This document shows, piece after piece, positions 14,101-14,984 of a DNA stretch of 14,984 bases (positions are counted from its first letter, which is position 1; each line of letters starts with the position of its first letter). Position numbers and translations under genes: made by a program. The notes under the pieces are model-generated. The model was not told the origin of the DNA, made no database searches, and saw only the letters and a program-made list of their open reading frames with translations. The stretch is from JAMIFN01 sp964544605 (lineage in GTDB: Bacteria > Pseudomonadota > Gammaproteobacteria > Burkholderiales > Burkholderiaceae_C): positions 1 to 14,984 of the forward strand of contig CAZJBX010000039.1 in the NCBI GenBank assembly GCA_964544605.1. The letters run 5' to 3'.

Positions 14101-14407
14101 AGAACGCGCCATGGGCACCCCCATCTGGGATGCCATCCTCACCGCCACCGTGCAGCGCATGCGCCCCATCGCCCTCACGGCGGCGGCCGCCATCCTCGCC
14201 ATGATTCCCCTCACCCGCAGCATCTTCTGGGGGCCAATGGCTGTGGCCATCATGGGCGGCTTGGTCGCAGCCACCCTCCTCACCCTACTGGCCCTGCCCG
14301 CCATGTACGCTGCGTGGATGGACACCGAGCGCCGCCTCATTGACCGCTTCTTCCCCAAACTGGCGCACAAAACCAGCACCGAACGCGTGCGCCGCCCAAG
14401 CCACTAA
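11177..14407 (+). CDS. RND efflux permease (AcrB/MexF superfamily)
   Basis: The protein has 1076 residues, the usual size for a proton-driven RND pump with 12 membrane helices and two large periplasmic loops. After a polar 30-residue N-terminal extension comes the first helix (NAPLTRYLMIVLMLFGIASYF). The proton-relay aspartates are D442 and D443 in LGLLVDDAIIAIEMM (AcrB Asp407/Asp408). In helix 10 the AcrB Lys940 position appears as Arg964 in GMIQRNSVILIDQI, a variant I know from other RND pumps. GATSQQMAELVAHPIE and LPIGLARSITGEYTFAIF are further landmarks. It sits in the inner membrane and should take drugs or other amphiphiles from the periplasm or outer leaflet. The ATG at 11177 has AAGGAG 6 bases upstream, in the end of the adaptor gene. 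No TolC-type gene follows, so the outer channel must be encoded elsewhere. Substrates cannot be inferred. Confidence 0.95.
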   Translation: MSETQDHTPIEATPAEATAPKERPKQGFNLSRWAILNAPLTRYLMIVLMLFGIASYFQLGQDEDPPFQFRAMIMQAYWPGATSQQMAELVAHPIEQVLQEVPHSYRIGTYTKPGELTILFEAAEEARGGEIEKVWYTVRKRIGDIAPTLPQGVYGPYFNDEFGDVFGIIYALQADDAGYSPAEMKYLADSVRKRLLRVPDVNKVEIWGTQPEKIYINIDNQRLARLGLDLQQVIAQLGQQNAVESAGAVQTDSDVVQVRISGQLQGVAELKALPIVGRNGRLIKLSDVAEVERGYEDPPPPAVHFNGKPMLALGLSMADGGDIIRLGKNLDKEITAIEASLPAGVHIAQVQNQPKVVGDSVLEFVKALMEAVIIVLLVSFVSLGLQKGGRLGWFVDMRPGLVVGICIPLVLAMTFMAMNFFNIGLHKISLGALIIALGLLVDDAIIAIEMMVRKLEEGHNMLDSASFAYDHTAKPMLTGTLITAAGFLPIGLARSITGEYTFAIFAVTVVALILSWIVSVYFLPYIGTLVLKVKPHVGQHQDIYDTPFYRRFRGWVDACVEHRWKTILATLLIFAAGVFGMSKVEQQFFPDSARMEIMIDYRLPEGSSMEANIALGTQMEQLLMAQKGVDSVTTWMGAGIPHFYLAHEQLMPQTNVGQFMLQASNRQERNRLRDELPQILDDAFPYSHIRVRFLPSGPPVKYPVEFRLVGPDPITLRAHADELKAHMQANPNTRNVNDNWNERIKTLRLDIDQDKARSLGVSSQSLAQATRLFYGGIPIGQLREHQDLIDIVLRQSPEHSRSMADLQNIYVATSAGGTIPLAQIARPVLDWEPGVMWKFNGDFAITVNADITDDLQPATVSNQLEPELRAIVAGFGPDYRLMTAGAAEMSAKGSSSIAAGFPIMLFLTFTLLMLQLKSFSRSILVFLTGFLGVPGVAAALILLDRPFGFVALLGFIALFGMIQRNSVILIDQIEEERAMGTPIWDAILTATVQRMRPIALTAAAAILAMIPLTRSIFWGPMAVAIMGGLVAATLLTLLALPAMYAAWMDTERRLIDRFFPKLAHKTSTERVRRPSH

Positions 14408-14430
14408 AACCCCTTCATTTGAGACAGCCC

Positions 14431-14478
14431 AATTCCCCTCCTCCGGAGGGGTGGCAGGCGCAGCCTGACGGGGTGGTC
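14431..14478. repeat. Left arm of imperfect long inverted repeat
   Basis: It starts AATTCCCCTCCTCCGGAGGG and ends CGGGGTGGTC. It is an imperfect reverse complement of 14860-14901, enclosing about 380 bp. It contains a 7-bp hairpin CCCCTCC-TCC-GGAGGGG (14435-14451). A second copy of the same arm begins at about 14952 and is cut by the window end. Confidence 0.7.
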
Positions 14479-14561
14479 AAAAAAACCACGACAGCAATAA
14501 CGGCACTCAAACGAAGCGCCACAGCAGTTGGTAGAGGCGGCCCTTGCGGTCGCCCGCCCAC

Positions 14562-14582
14562 GGGCAGGCACAGGGCCTGCCC
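14562..14582. repeat. Hairpin GGGCAGGC-ACAGG-GCCTGCCC
   Basis: A perfect 8-bp stem with a 5-base loop. Its 3' side GGCCTGCCCCTACAA recurs as a direct repeat at about 14841-14855, so it belongs to a dispersed family. No T-tract follows. Confidence 0.65.
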
Positions 14583-14622
14583 CTACAAATGCCAACGCAC
14601 ACAAAACCCTCACTTAAAACCC

Positions 14623-14741
14623 GTCATGGCGAAGGCTCTTTAGAGCCTGTGGCCATCCCCTACGCATCCTGCCCCGCAGCGCAAAACCACAGCCTTGCAG
14701 CACGGGATGGCCGCGTCGGGCTACGCTCTCCTCGCCATGAC
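14623..14741. repeat. 119-bp palindromic element with 10-bp terminal inverted repeats (MITE-like)
   Basis: The ends GTCATGGCGA (14623-14632) and TCGCCATGAC (14732-14741) are perfect inverted repeats. Inside are a hairpin AGGCTC-TTTA-GAGCCT and a second nested inverted pair GGCCATCCC (14651-14659) / GGGATGGCC (14704-14712), plus the CCTTGCAG module (14693-14725). A collinear but diverged copy lies at 1216-1325. No open frame or transposase is inside. I see no clear target-site duplication. Size and ends fit a small non-autonomous element or a structured intergenic repeat. Confidence 0.72.
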
Positions 14742-14763
14742 TGGGTTCGGTGAAAGCGCGGCA

Positions 14764-14782
14764 TTGCGGGTTTGACCCGCAA
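14764..14782. repeat. Hairpin TTGCGGGT-TTG-ACCCGCAA
   Basis: A perfect 8-bp stem with a 3-base loop. A second hairpin with a similar start, TTGCGGC-TCGGAG-GCCGCAA, follows at 14818-14837. Both stems open with TTGCGG and close with CCGCAA, suggesting a duplicated structural unit. No T-tract follows. Confidence 0.55.
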
Positions 14783-14859
14783 GTTCTGTTTCGAATAAGG
14801 CGGCTGAAAAGTCAAGATTGCGGCTCGGAGGCCGCAACAAGGCCTGCCCCTACAAGCCA

Positions 14860-14901
14860 ACCACCCCGCCCTAACGGGCACCCCTCCGAGGGAGAGGAAT
14901 T
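14860..14901. repeat. Right arm of imperfect long inverted repeat
   Basis: Its reverse complement starts AATTCCTCTCCCTCGGAGGG and ends GGGCGGGGTGGT, matching the left arm at 14431-14478 with several substitutions and a different centre. Direct repeats containing CTTCATTTGAG flank the pair (at 14414 and 14909). Confidence 0.65.
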
Positions 14902-14984
14902 AACCCCCTTCATTTGAGACGGCCCAATTCCCCCCTTCATTTGAGGTGACCCAATTCCCCTCCTCCGGAGGGTGGCAGGCGCAG

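Larger units (their letters stand above)
14408..14984. repeat. Gene-free stretch composed of nested dispersed repeats
   Basis: No convincing gene is present; the short open frames here are low-complexity and unlike known proteins. The stretch consists of direct repeats of the type CCCTTCATTTGAGAC (14412-14426 and 14907-14921, with a variant at 14933-14947), imperfect inverted repeats at 14431-14478 and 14860-14901, several perfect hairpins, and a 119-bp palindromic element. The final 40 or so bases begin another copy of the left arm and run off the window, so the array continues. No intrinsic terminator with a T-tract is visible after the RND permease. Confidence 0.85.

Noticed and set aside
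14435..14451. Hairpin after the RND permease as an intrinsic terminator
   Set aside because: The 7-bp stem is followed by GTGGCAGG rather than a T-tract, and the same sequence recurs at the window end as part of a repeat arm.

Overview
The window looks like a chromosomal segment of a fairly GC-rich betaproteobacterium, most likely order Burkholderiales and plausibly a Comamonadaceae relative. This is inferred from gene content (MFS-acyltransferase fusion, degenerate uracil-DNA-glycosylase-like protein, KshA-like Rieske oxygenase, PchB/AroQ-like chorismate mutase, RND pump) and from base composition; no rRNA or species marker is present. Most of it is ordinary core or near-core genome. The unusual parts are the two ends, which carry modular dispersed repeats.

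Layout. Bases 1-1973 are accessory DNA. An intact RhuM-Fic/Doc fusion gene (192-1196) is followed by repeat modules, including a 131-bp tandem duplication (1331-1592). The second repeat unit runs directly into a truncated, frameshifted second rhuM copy (1595-1936). Bases 1974-3145 hold a two-gene minus-strand unit, trmL then nfsB. A divergent plus-strand gene (3190-5130) encodes an MFS/PlsC lysophospholipid transporter-acyltransferase fusion. Bases 5153-7683 are a tightly packed minus-strand operon: SDR oxidoreductase, crcB (fluoride channel), UDG-like protein, msrA. A KshA-type Rieske oxygenase (minus, 7765-8880) has its own terminator and is divergent from a small acyl-CoA-binding protein gene (plus, 9111-9380). 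A bidirectional terminator separates the latter from a chorismate mutase gene (minus, 9469-9786). An RND efflux adaptor and permease (plus, 9935-14407) follow, with no outer-membrane channel gene in view. The last 577 bases contain no gene and are built from nested inverted and direct repeats.

How the parts relate. nfsB, msrA, the SDR and crcB are general redox or stress functions. The MFS-PlsC protein and ACBP concern phospholipid and acyl-CoA traffic, and the Rieske oxygenase may act on a steroid-like or other hydrophobic substrate. The RND pair would form two thirds of a tripartite exporter.

Most interesting signals: (1) the mosaic of two rhuM copies, with identical flanks around a diverged segment, fused to a repeat at an 8-bp shared sequence; (2) a dispersed hairpin element present near both ends of the window, with compensatory base-pair changes between copies and, in one copy, 10-bp perfect terminal inverted repeats; (3) several genes with a -10-like hexamer about 8-12 nt from the start codon and no Shine-Dalgarno sequence, suggesting leaderless transcripts. 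I found no CRISPR array, tRNA, rRNA or transposase.
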